From the NCBI GenBank assembly GCA_910577275.1, contig CAJTMW010000008.1:658-64657 (forward strand): a stretch of 64,000 bases of DNA, in the 5' to 3' direction. Positions 8,332 to 17,061 of this stretch are shown piece by piece (position 1 is the stretch's first letter; the number at the start of each line of letters is the position of its first letter). The position numbers and the translations under genes are program-made. Source of the DNA: an uncultured Lachnospiraceae bacterium. Lineage in GTDB: Bacteria > Bacillota > Clostridia > Lachnospirales > Lachnospiraceae. The notes beneath the pieces were generated by a model that worked only from the letters and a program-made list of their open reading frames with translations, had not been told where the DNA came from and made no database searches.

Positions 8332-9177
8332 ATGAGATACAGACATAGAAAATTATTTGAAGTATTATACCATCTGTTTTTAATCGCCTTTGGCGCGTGT
8401 ATGCTTTATCCGTTGATTTGGATGCTGTTTTCTTCCTTTAAACCTAATGTGGAAATCTTTAAGGGCGTTTCCCTGCTGCCGCAGACATGGACGGTTGAAA
8501 ATTATATCAGCGGCTTTAAAGGGCTGTCGGGGGTGACCTACGGGAAGTTTTTCTTCAATTCCTTTTTGCTGGTGTTCTGCTGTGTGATTGGAAATATTAT
8601 TTCCTGTTCTCTGGCGGCTTACGCCTTTGCAAAGCTGAAATTTCCGCTGAAAAATTTCTGGTTCATGATTATGATGGGGACGCTGATGCTTCCGATGCAT
8701 GTGAAGCTGATTCCTCAATATATCATGTACAATAGCTTTGGATGGGTAAATACCTATCTTCCGCTGATTGTGCCGAAGTTTCTGGCAACGGACGGATTTT
8801 TCATTTTCCTGATGACACAGTTTATGCGGGGGCTTCCAAGGGAAATTGACGAGGCGGCAATCGTGGATGGCTGCGGGCCGTTTCATATGTTTATACGGAT
8901 TGTGATTCCGCTCTCTGTTCCGGCAATTGTGACGACCTCCATTTTTACTTTTCTCTGGACGTGGAATGACTTTTTCAGCCAGATGATTTATATCAATAAC
9001 GTTCACAGATACACGGTATCTATCGCCCTCAGGCAGTTTGTGGATTCCATGGGGCACAGTTCCTGGGGCGGGCTGTTCGCCATGTCGATTCTGTCGCTGG
9101 TTCCGTTGTTTTTGATGTTTGTGGTTTTCCAGAATTATCTGGTGGAAGGAATCACGGCGGGAAGTATTAAAGGGTAA
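8332..9177 (+). CDS. Sugar ABC transporter permease, CUT1 type, MalG-like
   Basis: 281 residues with six membrane helices. The EAA loop is present as EIDEAAIVDGCGPFHMFIRI, and the C-terminus NYLVEGITAGSIKG is the hallmark ending of MalG/UgpE-type permeases. It follows the MalF-like partner at short distance with its own GGGAGGTG ribosome binding site, so both form one unit. It imports an unknown sugar-like compound together with the lipoprotein at 13355. Confidence 0.93.
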   Translation: MRYRHRKLFEVLYHLFLIAFGACMLYPLIWMLFSSFKPNVEIFKGVSLLPQTWTVENYISGFKGLSGVTYGKFFFNSFLLVFCCVIGNIISCSLAAYAFAKLKFPLKNFWFMIMMGTLMLPMHVKLIPQYIMYNSFGWVNTYLPLIVPKFLATDGFFIFLMTQFMRGLPREIDEAAIVDGCGPFHMFIRIVIPLSVPAIVTTSIFTFLWTWNDFFSQMIYINNVHRYTVSIALRQFVDSMGHSSWGGLFAMSILSLVPLFLMFVVFQNYLVEGITAGSIKG

Positions 9178-9273
9178 GGGTATTTGTTTTCCGGTGATAC
9201 TGGAAAGGGCGCTCCCGATATGATAGAATATAAAAAAGTATCCAGCGTAAAAATTACAGGGGGTGGTCTTATC

Positions 9274-10527
9274 ATGGAAAAGTATCAGATTATTACATCA
9301 ATTGAGGATATGGGGCCGTATGTATCAAAGCTGATTTTACATATGCCATATGAGGTGCAATGTGCGGAAATTTCAGAACAGTCGTTTAACGTTTATGTGG
9401 AACGGCGGGATAAACAGACGGATGAAGTGATTGTATCAAAGAGCTTTGTAACGGGTGAGGAGAGTATCAGCAAAGGATATCAGAAGCCTCTGGCGGTTTA
9501 TCCCTGTGACGCGCTTGGAAATCGGAAGACAGTTTCCAACCTGACTGCCGTTGAACTGCCCGAGGAGGCGCTTGGCAGGCGGATAGAGGGCGACGTTTTG
9601 CAGAACCGTTTCATAAATAATGCATACAGAGTTACGCTTTTGCATACTTTGGGCAGAGAACCTGAAAAATCCGGGCTTGTTTTTGACGAATGCATCGGAG
9701 AAATCTGCCCGCAGCTTGAGGGGTGGAAGCAGGAGGAGCCGCAGGAGGAAGGAGCTCTTAAATTCGGCTATTTTGAGCCGGAGGAGGTAAGCGGGCCTAT
9801 ACCGCTGGTTGTCTGGCTGCACGGCGCCGGAGAGGGAGGGCTTGACCCGAAGATTGCGTATGGAAGCAACAAAACCAGTAATATTTCCTCGCCGGCCTTT
9901 CAGAAATATTTTGGCGGGAAGGCGTGGGTGCTGGTGCCCCAGTGTCCCACTGTCTGGATGGACGACGGTGTGGAAAAGCTTGGGAAATCCAACCAAAGTA
10001 TTTATGTGAAGCCGGTAAAAGAATGTATTGACAATTTTATCCGGCAGCGGGACTCTCTGGTGGACAGAAGCCGGATTTATGTGGGCGGCCTGTCAAACGG
10101 CGGTTTTATGACCATGCGGATGCTGTTTGATTATCCTGATTTTTTTGCGGCTGCCATTCCGGTGTGCGAGGTATTTTACAGTCAGAATATAACGGATGAA
10201 ATGCTGGAGAGCATTAAGCATATACCAATCTGGTTTGCCCATGCAAAGCCGGACGAGCTTGTGCCTCCGCGTGAGACCTCGCTTCCGACCTATCACCGTC
10301 TGAAAGCGGCCGGCGCGGAGAATGTCCATTTCACCTATTATCTGTATATGCAGGATTTGACAGGGCGGTATAAGGACGCCTTTGGACAGCCGGTCAGAAT
10401 GTTTAACCATGCCGTCTGGGTGCATGTTTTTAATGATGAATGCCATACCGAGCTTGACGGCAGCGCCGTCCTTTCCGGCGGGGAACCGGTCAGCATATGG
10501 GAATGGCTTGGAACCTGTAAAAAATAA
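9274..10527 (+). CDS. Alpha/beta-hydrolase, esterase/depolymerase-like, intracellular
   Basis: 417 residues from the ATG at 9274, which has AGGGGGTGG upstream; a longer frame from 9184 lacks such a site. Residues 1-170 form a beta-rich N-terminal domain. The rest is an alpha/beta-hydrolase of the PHB-depolymerase/feruloyl-esterase-like group: oxyanion-hole region VVWLHGAGEGG, nucleophile S274 in GLSNGG, probable acid D327 in KPDELVPP, and base H379 or H384 in FNHAVWVHVF. There is no signal peptide, so it acts on an imported substrate. It follows the permeases and is probably co-transcribed. It may release an acyl or hydroxy-acid part from a sugar (inference). Confidence 0.8.
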   Translation: MEKYQIITSIEDMGPYVSKLILHMPYEVQCAEISEQSFNVYVERRDKQTDEVIVSKSFVTGEESISKGYQKPLAVYPCDALGNRKTVSNLTAVELPEEALGRRIEGDVLQNRFINNAYRVTLLHTLGREPEKSGLVFDECIGEICPQLEGWKQEEPQEEGALKFGYFEPEEVSGPIPLVVWLHGAGEGGLDPKIAYGSNKTSNISSPAFQKYFGGKAWVLVPQCPTVWMDDGVEKLGKSNQSIYVKPVKECIDNFIRQRDSLVDRSRIYVGGLSNGGFMTMRMLFDYPDFFAAAIPVCEVFYSQNITDEMLESIKHIPIWFAHAKPDELVPPRETSLPTYHRLKAAGAENVHFTYYLYMQDLTGRYKDAFGQPVRMFNHAVWVHVFNDECHTELDGSAVLSGGEPVSIWEWLGTCKK

Positions 10528-10541
10528 TGAAGAGTAAAAGG

Positions 10542-10590
10542 AGAGCTGCCGCCCTGCGATGTATCATCGTTAAGGTGACAGCTCTTTTTC
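10542..10590 (+). terminator. terminator between the hydrolase and the PPC gene
   Basis: AGAGCTGCCGCC at 10542-10553 pairs with GGTGACAGCTCT at 10574-10585 (10 of 12), followed by five T. It lies between convergent genes. Confidence 0.65.
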
Positions 10591-10603
10591 AGGTGATTAG
10601 GAA

Positions 10604-11035
10604 TCAATCTTTTTCGTCAATGTAGGAAATACCGAAAGCATCTGCCTTGCGGGTGATAGCAAGGTCTTTTAACTCCAGAATGGCAAACTCCGCAAGATAC
10701 TGAACCTCGCAGCCTTCCTCCAGGTGCCCGGCATATACGCCGTCCGGCTCGGAAATATTGATATGGAAATGAGGTTCTCCATCAATGATAAGACCCTGCG
10801 CGGCGCCAAGCTCAATAGGCTTCTCAATAGTGATGTACTTGTTTACAGAGATATCCTCCGTGTTGGTGATTACATGTAAACAGGCTTTGCGCAGAGAGCC
10901 GATGGCGGATACCAGCATTCCGTATTTGACGTCGAGGCGTTTAAGCTCTGCCGTCAGGCTTTCCAGGATTTTTTCCCCTTTGCCAAGGTGGATGATGATG
11001 GTACGTCCATAACTGCCGGTTGTAAAAGATTTCAT
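10604..11035 (-). CDS. PPC/DUF296-domain protein
   Basis: 143 residues forming a single PPC (plant and prokaryote conserved, DUF296) domain. The conserved core reads EPHFHINISEPDGVYAGHLE then EGCEV; the paired His residues and the later GHL are the metal-binding positions of this trimeric family. The biochemical role of stand-alone bacterial PPC proteins is not settled. It has AAGGAGG before the ATG and its own LacI-type operator at 11087, so it belongs to the island regulon. Confidence 0.85.
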   Translation of the reverse strand: MKSFTTGSYGRTIIIHLGKGEKILESLTAELKRLDVKYGMLVSAIGSLRKACLHVITNTEDISVNKYITIEKPIELGAAQGLIIDGEPHFHINISEPDGVYAGHLEEGCEVQYLAEFAILELKDLAITRKADAFGISYIDEKD

Positions 11036-11086
11036 GTTGTTGCCTCCTTTTTAATTAGAATGTTATAAATTCCTTTTAAAAATGAG

Positions 11087-11098
11087 GTAAACGTTTAC
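11087..11098. promoter_or_regulatory. LacI-family operator 3 (PPC gene)
   Basis: Perfect GTAAACGTTTAC palindrome 52 bp upstream of the PPC start and just after the lacI stop. It shares the 18-bp context GGTAAACGTTTACTTGAA with operator 1. Confidence 0.8.
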
Positions 11099-11140
11099 TT
11101 GAAAAGTATATCAAATCGGAGAGAGCTTTTCAACAACAAT

Positions 11141-12175
11141 TTAAGAAAGAATACTGGAAATTCCATTGCCGGGGCAGATTTCCGGGGCAAAAATGTATTC
11201 CCGGTTCTCAATGCTGTTGTCCTGTATGCGTTCCAGTACCGCCATTCCGGCTGCATGCCCGATTTTGTAAGGGTCAAAGGCGGCGACGGTGGGCTGAAAC
11301 CGCATCATTTCCAAATGCTCGATGGAGTTGAAGCCGGCAATGGAAAGCTGCTGCGGGACATTTAACTGATGATGGATAATTCCCTTCATTGCCCCTAAGG
11401 TAGTCAGGTTGTTGGTTCCCAATATGGCGGTGGGACGGCTTTCTTCCGGGAGGCTCAGCCAGAAATTTACTGCCTGAAAACCGGATTCTATGGAAAAATT
11501 TCCTTCCAGCCGGTAGGGGTAATTTTCTGTAACCTCAATCCCGTTTTCCTTCATTGCCTTTTGGAATCCGCTGAACCGTTCCTGAACGTTACTTAAGTGG
11601 GAAGGGCCTTCAATCAGGAGAATCCGTTTATGACCGCATTTTATAAGCTCCTTTGCCAGCAGATACATGCCGAGAACGTTGTTGCAGTCCGCCAGGTCGC
11701 CGTGAAAGCCGGGGGTGTTCAGACGTCTGTTCACTAAAATCATGGGAATTGTGCGGTTCAGCTCAAGAATCAGTGCGTCGTTTTTTCCCCAGCTGTTGAG
11801 TACCAGCGCATCCGCATGCATACCGGCCAGGGACTTTAAGTATTTTTCTTCCGCTTCCTTGCTGTTATTGCTGCTGCACACAATTAAATTGTAATTGTTA
11901 GGGCGGATGACATCCTCAATTGCCTTGGCAACGGTGATATGGTAATTATTGGATATATCGGAGGTGATGTATCCAATGATACCGGTTCTGTTCAGTTTCA
12001 GACTCCGGGCAATATTGTTGGGGGAGTAGTTGAAATGCTGTATTGCCTTCTGCACCCGCTGTTTGGTCTCCGGCGTGACATAATAATTTTCATTGAGCAC
12101 CCGGGACACGGTTGCGACGGAAACATTGCAGTAACCGGCAATGTCCCTGATAGTTACTTTTCCGCTTGTTTTCAT
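11141..12175 (-). CDS. LacI-family transcriptional regulator
   Basis: 344 residues. The N-terminal helix-turn-helix (VTIRDIAGYCNVSVATVSRV, residues about 8-27) and hinge (YSPNNIARSLKLNRTGIIGY) are followed by a periplasmic-binding-protein-like effector domain. The effector domain contains TAILGTNNLTTLGAMKGI and a C-terminal FDPYKIGHAAGMAVLERI. It is the obvious owner of the five GTAAACGTTTAC-type palindromes between 6.3 and 13.3 kb, including one upstream of itself. LacI-family sensors of this class usually bind sugars, which agrees with the CUT1 transporter. Confidence 0.92.
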   Translation of the reverse strand: MKTSGKVTIRDIAGYCNVSVATVSRVLNENYYVTPETKQRVQKAIQHFNYSPNNIARSLKLNRTGIIGYITSDISNNYHITVAKAIEDVIRPNNYNLIVCSSNNSKEAEEKYLKSLAGMHADALVLNSWGKNDALILELNRTIPMILVNRRLNTPGFHGDLADCNNVLGMYLLAKELIKCGHKRILLIEGPSHLSNVQERFSGFQKAMKENGIEVTENYPYRLEGNFSIESGFQAVNFWLSLPEESRPTAILGTNNLTTLGAMKGIIHHQLNVPQQLSIAGFNSIEHLEMMRFQPTVAAFDPYKIGHAAGMAVLERIQDNSIENREYIFAPEICPGNGISSILS

Positions 12176-12192
12176 AATTTCACCAGTTATCT

Positions 12193-12270
12193 ATCGTTAC
12201 AATAAGCTGACCCGCAAAGCAAGTCCGCGTTTGTTACAATAAGCTGACCCGCGAAGCGAGGCAGCGTTTG
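12193..12270 (+). repeat. tandem pair of a dispersed ~40-bp hairpin repeat
   Basis: Two adjacent copies of a unit that begins GTTACAATAAGCTG and carries a GC-rich mini-hairpin (CTGACCCGC, GAA, GCGAGGCAG in the second copy), ending GCGTTTG. A third copy lies inverted at 26364-26404 and a diverged relative at 56176-56217. The pair lies in the 335-bp gap upstream of lacI. Confidence 0.7.
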
Positions 12271-12331
12271 TTGCTGATATTAATATATATTTTTTGTCAG
12301 GATATTGTCAATAAGAAAACAAGGGTTTTAA

Positions 12332-12343
12332 GAAAACGTTTAC
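12332..12343. promoter_or_regulatory. LacI-family operator 4 (lacI / RraA-like intergenic)
   Basis: GAAAACGTTTAC, one mismatch to the perfect palindrome, between the divergent lacI and RraA-like genes; it could act on both. The rest of this 335-bp gap holds the tandem hairpin repeat, the candidate AraC site and a TATAAA-like -10 at 12416; no small gene was seen. Confidence 0.75.
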
Positions 12344-12358
12344 CTGGTCAAAAAATGA

Positions 12359-12372
12359 AACATATTAGACAA
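12359..12372 (+). promoter_or_regulatory. candidate AraC site upstream of the RraA-like gene
   Basis: Exact copy of AACATATTAGACAA found at 7299-7312. It lies 57 bp upstream of a TATAAA-like -10 box; the spacing at the other site is 53 bp. No good -35 is visible at either. Confidence 0.4.
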
Positions 12373-12510
12373 TAAATAAGTAGAAGAATGGATTAATTTA
12401 TTTAATAATACTAACTATAAAAGATGTCAAGGCTGCAGCACATCACAAATTGTACATGAAAAGGTATTTATATGCCTGTATGACCACAAAAACGGGAGGT
12501 TAAACTTAAG

Positions 12511-13236
12511 ATGAGAAAAAACAAAGAAGATATGGAATTACTGGAATTATTTGAGCCGCTTCGCGTGGCGGACGTGAGAGACGGCATGGACTGGATGGGA
12601 TATCATCATTACGGCACCATGGATTACAAAATACGTCCGTTGTACCGTACAAAGGCTGTGGGAATTGCAAGGACTGCAAGGTATCTGCCCTATGTAGGGC
12701 CTGACCCGAAAGTGACAGGGGACGAATATACCGAGTGGTCTAACTGGTATTATGGAAATATCTGCATCTATCCGTGGATGGACGAACTGGAGGAAGGCGA
12801 TTTCATTGCCCTTGATATGTCCGGTATTGATGTGGGGCTGATGGGCTCTGAAAATGCACTTGGCGCAAAGATTGCCGGTGTAAAAGGCTTTGTGACAAAC
12901 GGCGGCGGTATCAGGGATACAGACGAAGTGATTATGCAGAAGATTCCTGTATGGAGTTATTTTGTTTCCCAGAAAATGGACCAGACGAGATGCCAGTTTG
13001 ACGCGAAGGATATTCCGGTAGCTATCGGCGGCGTTACGGTTTTCCCGGGTGATGTAATTGTTGCCGACGGCGACGGTGTGATTGTAGTTCCCAGAAGCAT
13101 TGCAAAAGGCGTTGCAAAATACGCACACAGAGAGCTGTTTGCCGATAAGGAAAAACGCCGTGAGCATTTTGAGGAGCTGGGCTGGGAGCTCAATGATTCC
13201 GTACTTAATAATCAAAAGGTATACGAAGGAAAATAA
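12511..13236 (+). CDS. RraA-like / HMG-CHA aldolase-family protein
   Basis: 241 residues of the RraA-like superfamily, which includes 4-hydroxy-4-methyl-2-oxoglutarate/4-carboxy-4-hydroxy-2-oxoadipate aldolases and the RNase E inhibitor RraA. The divalent-metal/substrate motif is present: GSENALGAKIAG (112-123), then VTNGGGIRD with R135 and D136. Clostridia have no RNase E of the E. coli type. An aldolase, decarboxylase or dehydratase acting on a hydroxy-keto acid is therefore more likely than RNase regulation. It is preceded by CGGGAGG and lies between operators 4 and 5. Confidence 0.8.
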   Translation: MRKNKEDMELLELFEPLRVADVRDGMDWMGYHHYGTMDYKIRPLYRTKAVGIARTARYLPYVGPDPKVTGDEYTEWSNWYYGNICIYPWMDELEEGDFIALDMSGIDVGLMGSENALGAKIAGVKGFVTNGGGIRDTDEVIMQKIPVWSYFVSQKMDQTRCQFDAKDIPVAIGGVTVFPGDVIVADGDGVIVVPRSIAKGVAKYAHRELFADKEKRREHFEELGWELNDSVLNNQKVYEGK

Positions 13237-13251
13237 TTTTTACAGGGTGAG

Positions 13252-13263
13252 GTAATCGTTTAC
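13252..13263. promoter_or_regulatory. LacI-family operator 5 (binding-protein gene)
   Basis: GTAATCGTTTAC, one mismatch to the perfect palindrome, 91 bp upstream of the binding-protein start. Confidence 0.72.
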
Positions 13264-13354
13264 GGATTATAACAGGAAATGGGGGAAGCAGAGGAAAAAC
13301 TTTTGCTTTCCCCGGATTTACAGGTGTGCGACAGCACACGGACAGGAGTGGAGT

Positions 13355-14749
13355 ATGAAGAAAAAACTGATAAGTATATTTCTTGCAGGCGTATTGTTAA
13401 TCAGCACTCTTGCAGGATGCGGAAGCAGTTCTGGTAACGCATCTTCGGGGGCAGATACCCCTCAAAAGGCGGATACACAGCAGGCGGCGGAAGATGCCGA
13501 TAAAGCGCCGGCAGCAGATGCGGATTCTGCAGGAGATGTGGTTGAAATCCGTGCGAGCTGGTGGGGAGATACCACCCGAAACGAAAAATACAATGAAATT
13601 ATTGACAGATTTGAAGCGGAAAATCCGGGAATTAAGGTGGTTCGTGAATCTGGAAGCTGGAACGATTACTGGGATAAGCTTGCTACCCAGGTGGCCGGCG
13701 GCAATGCGCCTGATTTTATCAGCATGCACGTACAGTATGTAGCCGATTATGCAGGCCGGGGCGTGCTGGCGGATTTACAGCCTTATATTGATTCCGGTAT
13801 TCTGGACACCAGTAAGATGGAGGAGGGTATTTTAGACGGGTGTAAATATGACGGTACCATGTGCCTGATTCCAATGGGCGTTACTTTTACAAACATGATT
13901 GTAAATCAGACGCTGCTTGAAAAATATGGCGTGGAGGTGCCCACATATACCACTGATTATTCATGGGATGACTTGATGAAAATGGGCGAGCAGTTAAAGG
14001 CGGCGGCGGACGCGGCAGGAGAGACGGCCTATATTGTCAGCGATATGTCGCCCACATTTACAATGTTCCGCTATATGGCAAGACAGTCAGGCGGCGACCT
14101 TTATACGGATGACGGTAAGCTGGGATTTGAACAGAGCGTTGCCGAGGAATGGTTTGCCTACTGGGCTGAAATGAGGGATAAGGGACTGATTCCCGATGCG
14201 GCAACTTCAACGGAGGATGCTGCTGCGGCTCTCGAACAGAAGCTTTTTACACAGGGAAGAGTGGGATATACCTGTACGCCTGCCAATCAGCTCTATCAGT
14301 TCCAGGAACAGATGCCTGACTTCCAGCTCACCCTAGCCAGAAACCCCATAGGAAATAACGGAGGCAGAGGCGAGTATGCGGAGGGCGCTCATTTTTCCAT
14401 CAACAATTCCAGCTCTGACGAGAAAAAGGAAGCGGCGGCAAAACTGATGAATTTCTGGGTGAACAGTGAGTCGGCGATGGAAATTTTCCAGACAGACCAG
14501 GGGGTTCCGGCTAATTCGGATATGGCGGATTATGTGAAGGGATTAGTGGATGAAAATCAGGGCAAGGTAATTGATTATGTGGTTGCAACCATGCCGGTGG
14601 CTTATGAGGCAAGCTATGCGCCTGTAGGGGCGACAGAGGTGCAGGCTGTGTTTGAGGATGCAGGTAATGCGGTACAGTTCGGACAGATAACGCCGCAGGA
14701 AGGCGCAAAACAGTTCTATGAGCAGGCAAAATCAATACTCGGCGAATAG
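13355..14749 (+). CDS. Sugar ABC transporter substrate-binding lipoprotein (CUT1)
   Basis: 464 residues. The signal sequence ends in the lipobox LAGC (cysteine about residue 22), then a Ser/Ala/Asp-rich linker to about residue 65, then an extracellular solute-binding protein family 1 fold (DVVEIRASWWGDTTRNEKYN, GSWNDYWDKLATQVAGGNAP, EGAHFSINNSS). It is anchored outside the membrane and delivers substrate to the permeases at 7411-9177. Its separate position, own operator and 3' hairpin fit the usual need for more binding protein than permease. Ligand unknown; a saccharide or sugar conjugate is most likely. Confidence 0.93.
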   Translation: MKKKLISIFLAGVLLISTLAGCGSSSGNASSGADTPQKADTQQAAEDADKAPAADADSAGDVVEIRASWWGDTTRNEKYNEIIDRFEAENPGIKVVRESGSWNDYWDKLATQVAGGNAPDFISMHVQYVADYAGRGVLADLQPYIDSGILDTSKMEEGILDGCKYDGTMCLIPMGVTFTNMIVNQTLLEKYGVEVPTYTTDYSWDDLMKMGEQLKAAADAAGETAYIVSDMSPTFTMFRYMARQSGGDLYTDDGKLGFEQSVAEEWFAYWAEMRDKGLIPDAATSTEDAAAALEQKLFTQGRVGYTCTPANQLYQFQEQMPDFQLTLARNPIGNNGGRGEYAEGAHFSINNSSSDEKKEAAAKLMNFWVNSESAMEIFQTDQGVPANSDMADYVKGLVDENQGKVIDYVVATMPVAYEASYAPVGATEVQAVFEDAGNAVQFGQITPQEGAKQFYEQAKSILGE

Positions 14750-14764
14750 ATTTAAGCCGTAAGC

Positions 14765-14796
14765 AAAAGCTGCCATGATTTTATGGCAGCTTTTGA
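14765..14796 (+). terminator. stem-loop after the binding-protein gene
   Basis: AAAAGCTGCCAT at 14765-14776 pairs perfectly with ATGGCAGCTTTT at 14783-14794. It probably reduces, rather than ends, transcription into the enzymes downstream, since no clear promoter was seen before 14850. Confidence 0.7.
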
Positions 14797-14849
14797 TATG
14801 TTAAAAGGCGCCTGTGCTGATGGTGGCGGAAGGTATGGAAAGGTGAAAT

Positions 14850-15644
14850 ATGATGATGCAAAATGAGAAACTCTGCGGCTGCACTTTACTGCGGATGGAG
14901 GATATGGAAAACGCATTTCTGTGCGGCTTTGACTATGTTGAATTTATGGGAAAATATCTGGTCTCGCTGACGGAGCAGGAATTTGCCGCGCTGCAGAGGC
15001 AGGCGGATAGCTATCCCTTGAAAGTATATGCACTTAATGCCTATTGCCCGCCGGAGATTAGAATGACAGGAGATAATTTTGACTTACAACAGATTAAAGC
15101 GTATGCAGCGGCCTGCGCAAGGCGCGCAGGAAAACTCGGCGTACAGTTTGTGGGTATCGGTTCCCCCCGCTCCCGTTCCCTTTCCGAAGGCTGCGACAGG
15201 ACGATGGCCATAAGGCAAATGAAGGATTTTCTGAAGGCTACGGCGGAGGAATTCGGGCGATATGATATTACCGTCTGTGTAGAACCGCTTGCCGTGTGCT
15301 ACAGCAATTTCATTAATTATGTGCAGGAGGCAGTCCGGCTTGCGGAGGAGATATCCTGGGAAAACATCAAGGTCGTAGTTGATTTTTACAATATGGAGCA
15401 TATGGGGGAGGGAGATTTGAATTTAAGTAAATGGATGCCTTACATTGTCCACGCGCACATTTCAGACGATGACGGTACACCCGATAAACGCTCTTTTTTC
15501 AGACCGGAAAAGAGCGCGGTGCACCGGCAAAGAATCCGCAAGTTTTATGAGAGCGGTTATACCGGAGCATTGAGCGTGGAGGTGGATATGCCCGTGGACA
15601 GAAAACGGGCAATGGAAACGCTGCAGATTATGCGGCTGCAGTAG
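14850..15644 (+). CDS. Xylose isomerase-like TIM-barrel sugar isomerase/epimerase
   Basis: 264 residues of the xylose isomerase-like/AP-endonuclease-2 TIM-barrel fold. Metal-binding positions of this group are recognisable: Glu in VCVEPLAV, Asp in VVVDFYNMEHMGEG, His in VHAHISDDDG and Glu in GALSVEVDM. Members include hydroxypyruvate isomerase, inosose dehydratase and tagatose/ribulose epimerases; the exact reaction cannot be told. It is followed 26 bp later by the BKACE gene, in an operon with the MaoC-like and dehydrogenase genes. Confidence 0.82.
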   Translation: MMMQNEKLCGCTLLRMEDMENAFLCGFDYVEFMGKYLVSLTEQEFAALQRQADSYPLKVYALNAYCPPEIRMTGDNFDLQQIKAYAAACARRAGKLGVQFVGIGSPRSRSLSEGCDRTMAIRQMKDFLKATAEEFGRYDITVCVEPLAVCYSNFINYVQEAVRLAEEISWENIKVVVDFYNMEHMGEGDLNLSKWMPYIVHAHISDDDGTPDKRSFFRPEKSAVHRQRIRKFYESGYTGALSVEVDMPVDRKRAMETLQIMRLQ

Positions 15645-15670
15645 CACTTTAGATAGAGGAGGTACAGGAT

Positions 15671-16606
15671 TTGTATATTAAAGACCACAAAGTTATTATA
15701 AGCGCAGCGATTACCGGAGCAACCCATGTGCCCAGCATGTCTCCTTATCTGCCGAAGAATCCCGATGAAATCATTGAGAGCGCCATAGCGGCGCACAGGG
15801 CAGGAGCTGCCGTTGTACATATTCACGCAAGAGGGGAGAATGGGAAACCAACTACAGACCACGGAATTTTCCGTTATATTCTTTCTTCTGTCAGGAAAGA
15901 ATGCGACGCTGTGATTGGCATTACAACCGGAGGGGCGAATGGCATGAGCGTGGAGGAGAGATTCTCCGTCATCAGTGAATTTCAGCCGGAGATGGCTTCC
16001 GCCAACGGAGGCTCCATGAACTTTAACTATAACAGACTGCTGGCAAACGTGGAGAACCCCGTTTATGACTGGGAGCAGGAATATGTGGAGAGAACCTGGG
16101 ACAATGTTTTCCGCAATTCCTTTCGGGATATGGAATACTGCATCCGAACCATGAACGAATATGGGACGCTGCCTGAATATGAGGTATTTGACTACGGTCA
16201 GCTTAACAATTTGAAGATACTGAAAAATCAGGGCGTAATTACACAGCCGGTTTATATACAGTTCGTGCCGGGGGTACAGGGCGGTATGCCGGCAAACAAC
16301 GAGACTTTAATGTTTATGTTTGACCAGGCAAAGAAAATTTTGGGAAATGATATCAAATATTCCACAGTGGGTGTGGGAAGAAAAATGTTTAAACTGGAAA
16401 CCCTGTGCGCGCTTAATGGCGGCAACGTCCGGGTGGGAATGGAGGACGGTCTTTATATTGACCCGGCCGGTACTCTTGCAAAGAGCAATGCGCAGCAGGT
16501 GGAAAAAATCAAAAGCATACTGGAAAATCTGGATTTTGAAGTGGCGGACAGCGGGGAAGCAAGAGAATTACTGCACCTGAAAGGAAAGGATAATGTTAAT
16601 TTTTGA
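15671..16606 (+). CDS. Beta-keto acid cleavage enzyme (BKACE, DUF849)
   Basis: 311 residues from a TTG start with AGGAGG upstream. BKACE enzymes convert a beta-keto acid plus acetyl-CoA to acetoacetate plus a new acyl-CoA, using zinc. Zinc ligands are present as H50 and H52 (VVHIHARGENG) and E258 (GMEDGLYI). The residue that in 3-keto-5-aminohexanoate cleavage enzyme (Kce) is Glu14 and binds the substrate amine is not Glu here: AAITGATHVPSMSPYLP replaces AAITGAE. The substrate is therefore probably not the lysine-fermentation intermediate. Together with the dehydrogenase at 17062 it resembles the carnitine-type order (3-hydroxy acid oxidation, then cleavage). Its stop overlaps the long frame of the next gene. 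Confidence 0.9.
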   Translation: MYIKDHKVIISAAITGATHVPSMSPYLPKNPDEIIESAIAAHRAGAAVVHIHARGENGKPTTDHGIFRYILSSVRKECDAVIGITTGGANGMSVEERFSVISEFQPEMASANGGSMNFNYNRLLANVENPVYDWEQEYVERTWDNVFRNSFRDMEYCIRTMNEYGTLPEYEVFDYGQLNNLKILKNQGVITQPVYIQFVPGVQGGMPANNETLMFMFDQAKKILGNDIKYSTVGVGRKMFKLETLCALNGGNVRVGMEDGLYIDPAGTLAKSNAQQVEKIKSILENLDFEVADSGEARELLHLKGKDNVNF

Positions 16607-16656
16607 TTACCCGTATTGGGTCTGGCTATCTGATGATGGAAAGGCGTGGTGTTGAA

Positions 16657-17058
16657 ATGAAATATGAAATTGGCCAGAGCGCGGAATTTTCAAAGACAAT
16701 CGGAGAATGCGACGTTTATGGTTTTGCCGGAATAACAGGCGACTTTAATCCGCTTCATACCGATGAGGAAAAGGCCAAAAGCATGTATTTTGGAAGGAGA
16801 ATTGTGCATGGAATGCTGACGGCGTCCTTTTTATCCACGGTCATCGCAGGCAGTATGCCGGGACCGGGAACTATTTATATGGAGCAGGATGCAAAATTTT
16901 TAAAACCAGTTTTTTTCGGGGATACCATTACGGCTAAGGTGACGATTGCAGAGCTTTTGGAAAAGGGAAAAGCAAGGCTTACCACAACAGTCACAAATCA
17001 GGATGGTGCGGTTGTGGTTGACGGAACGGCATTGGTGAAGCTGCCGAAGGGGGATTAG
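16657..17058 (+). CDS. MaoC-like (R)-specific enoyl-CoA hydratase
   Basis: 133 residues from the ATG at 16657; a longer frame starting inside the BKACE gene adds 18 unlikely residues. It has the hot-dog fold with the hydratase-2 motif FAGITGDFNPLHTDEEKA, giving catalytic D29 and H34 and the conserved N31. This motif indicates (R)-3-hydroxyacyl-CoA hydration/dehydration rather than a thioesterase. It sits between BKACE and the dehydrogenase and so probably acts on the CoA ester released by BKACE, or on the crotonyl-CoA-like product of the AbfD-like enzyme (inference). Confidence 0.87.
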   Translation: MKYEIGQSAEFSKTIGECDVYGFAGITGDFNPLHTDEEKAKSMYFGRRIVHGMLTASFLSTVIAGSMPGPGTIYMEQDAKFLKPVFFGDTITAKVTIAELLEKGKARLTTTVTNQDGAVVVDGTALVKLPKGD

Positions 17059-17061
17059 TTT

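Noticed and set aside
12547..13215. Long antisense frame over the RraA-like gene, and similar long antisense frames over tilS, ftsH and the permease at 8380-9057
   Set aside because: Codon shadows of well-conserved genes on the other strand.
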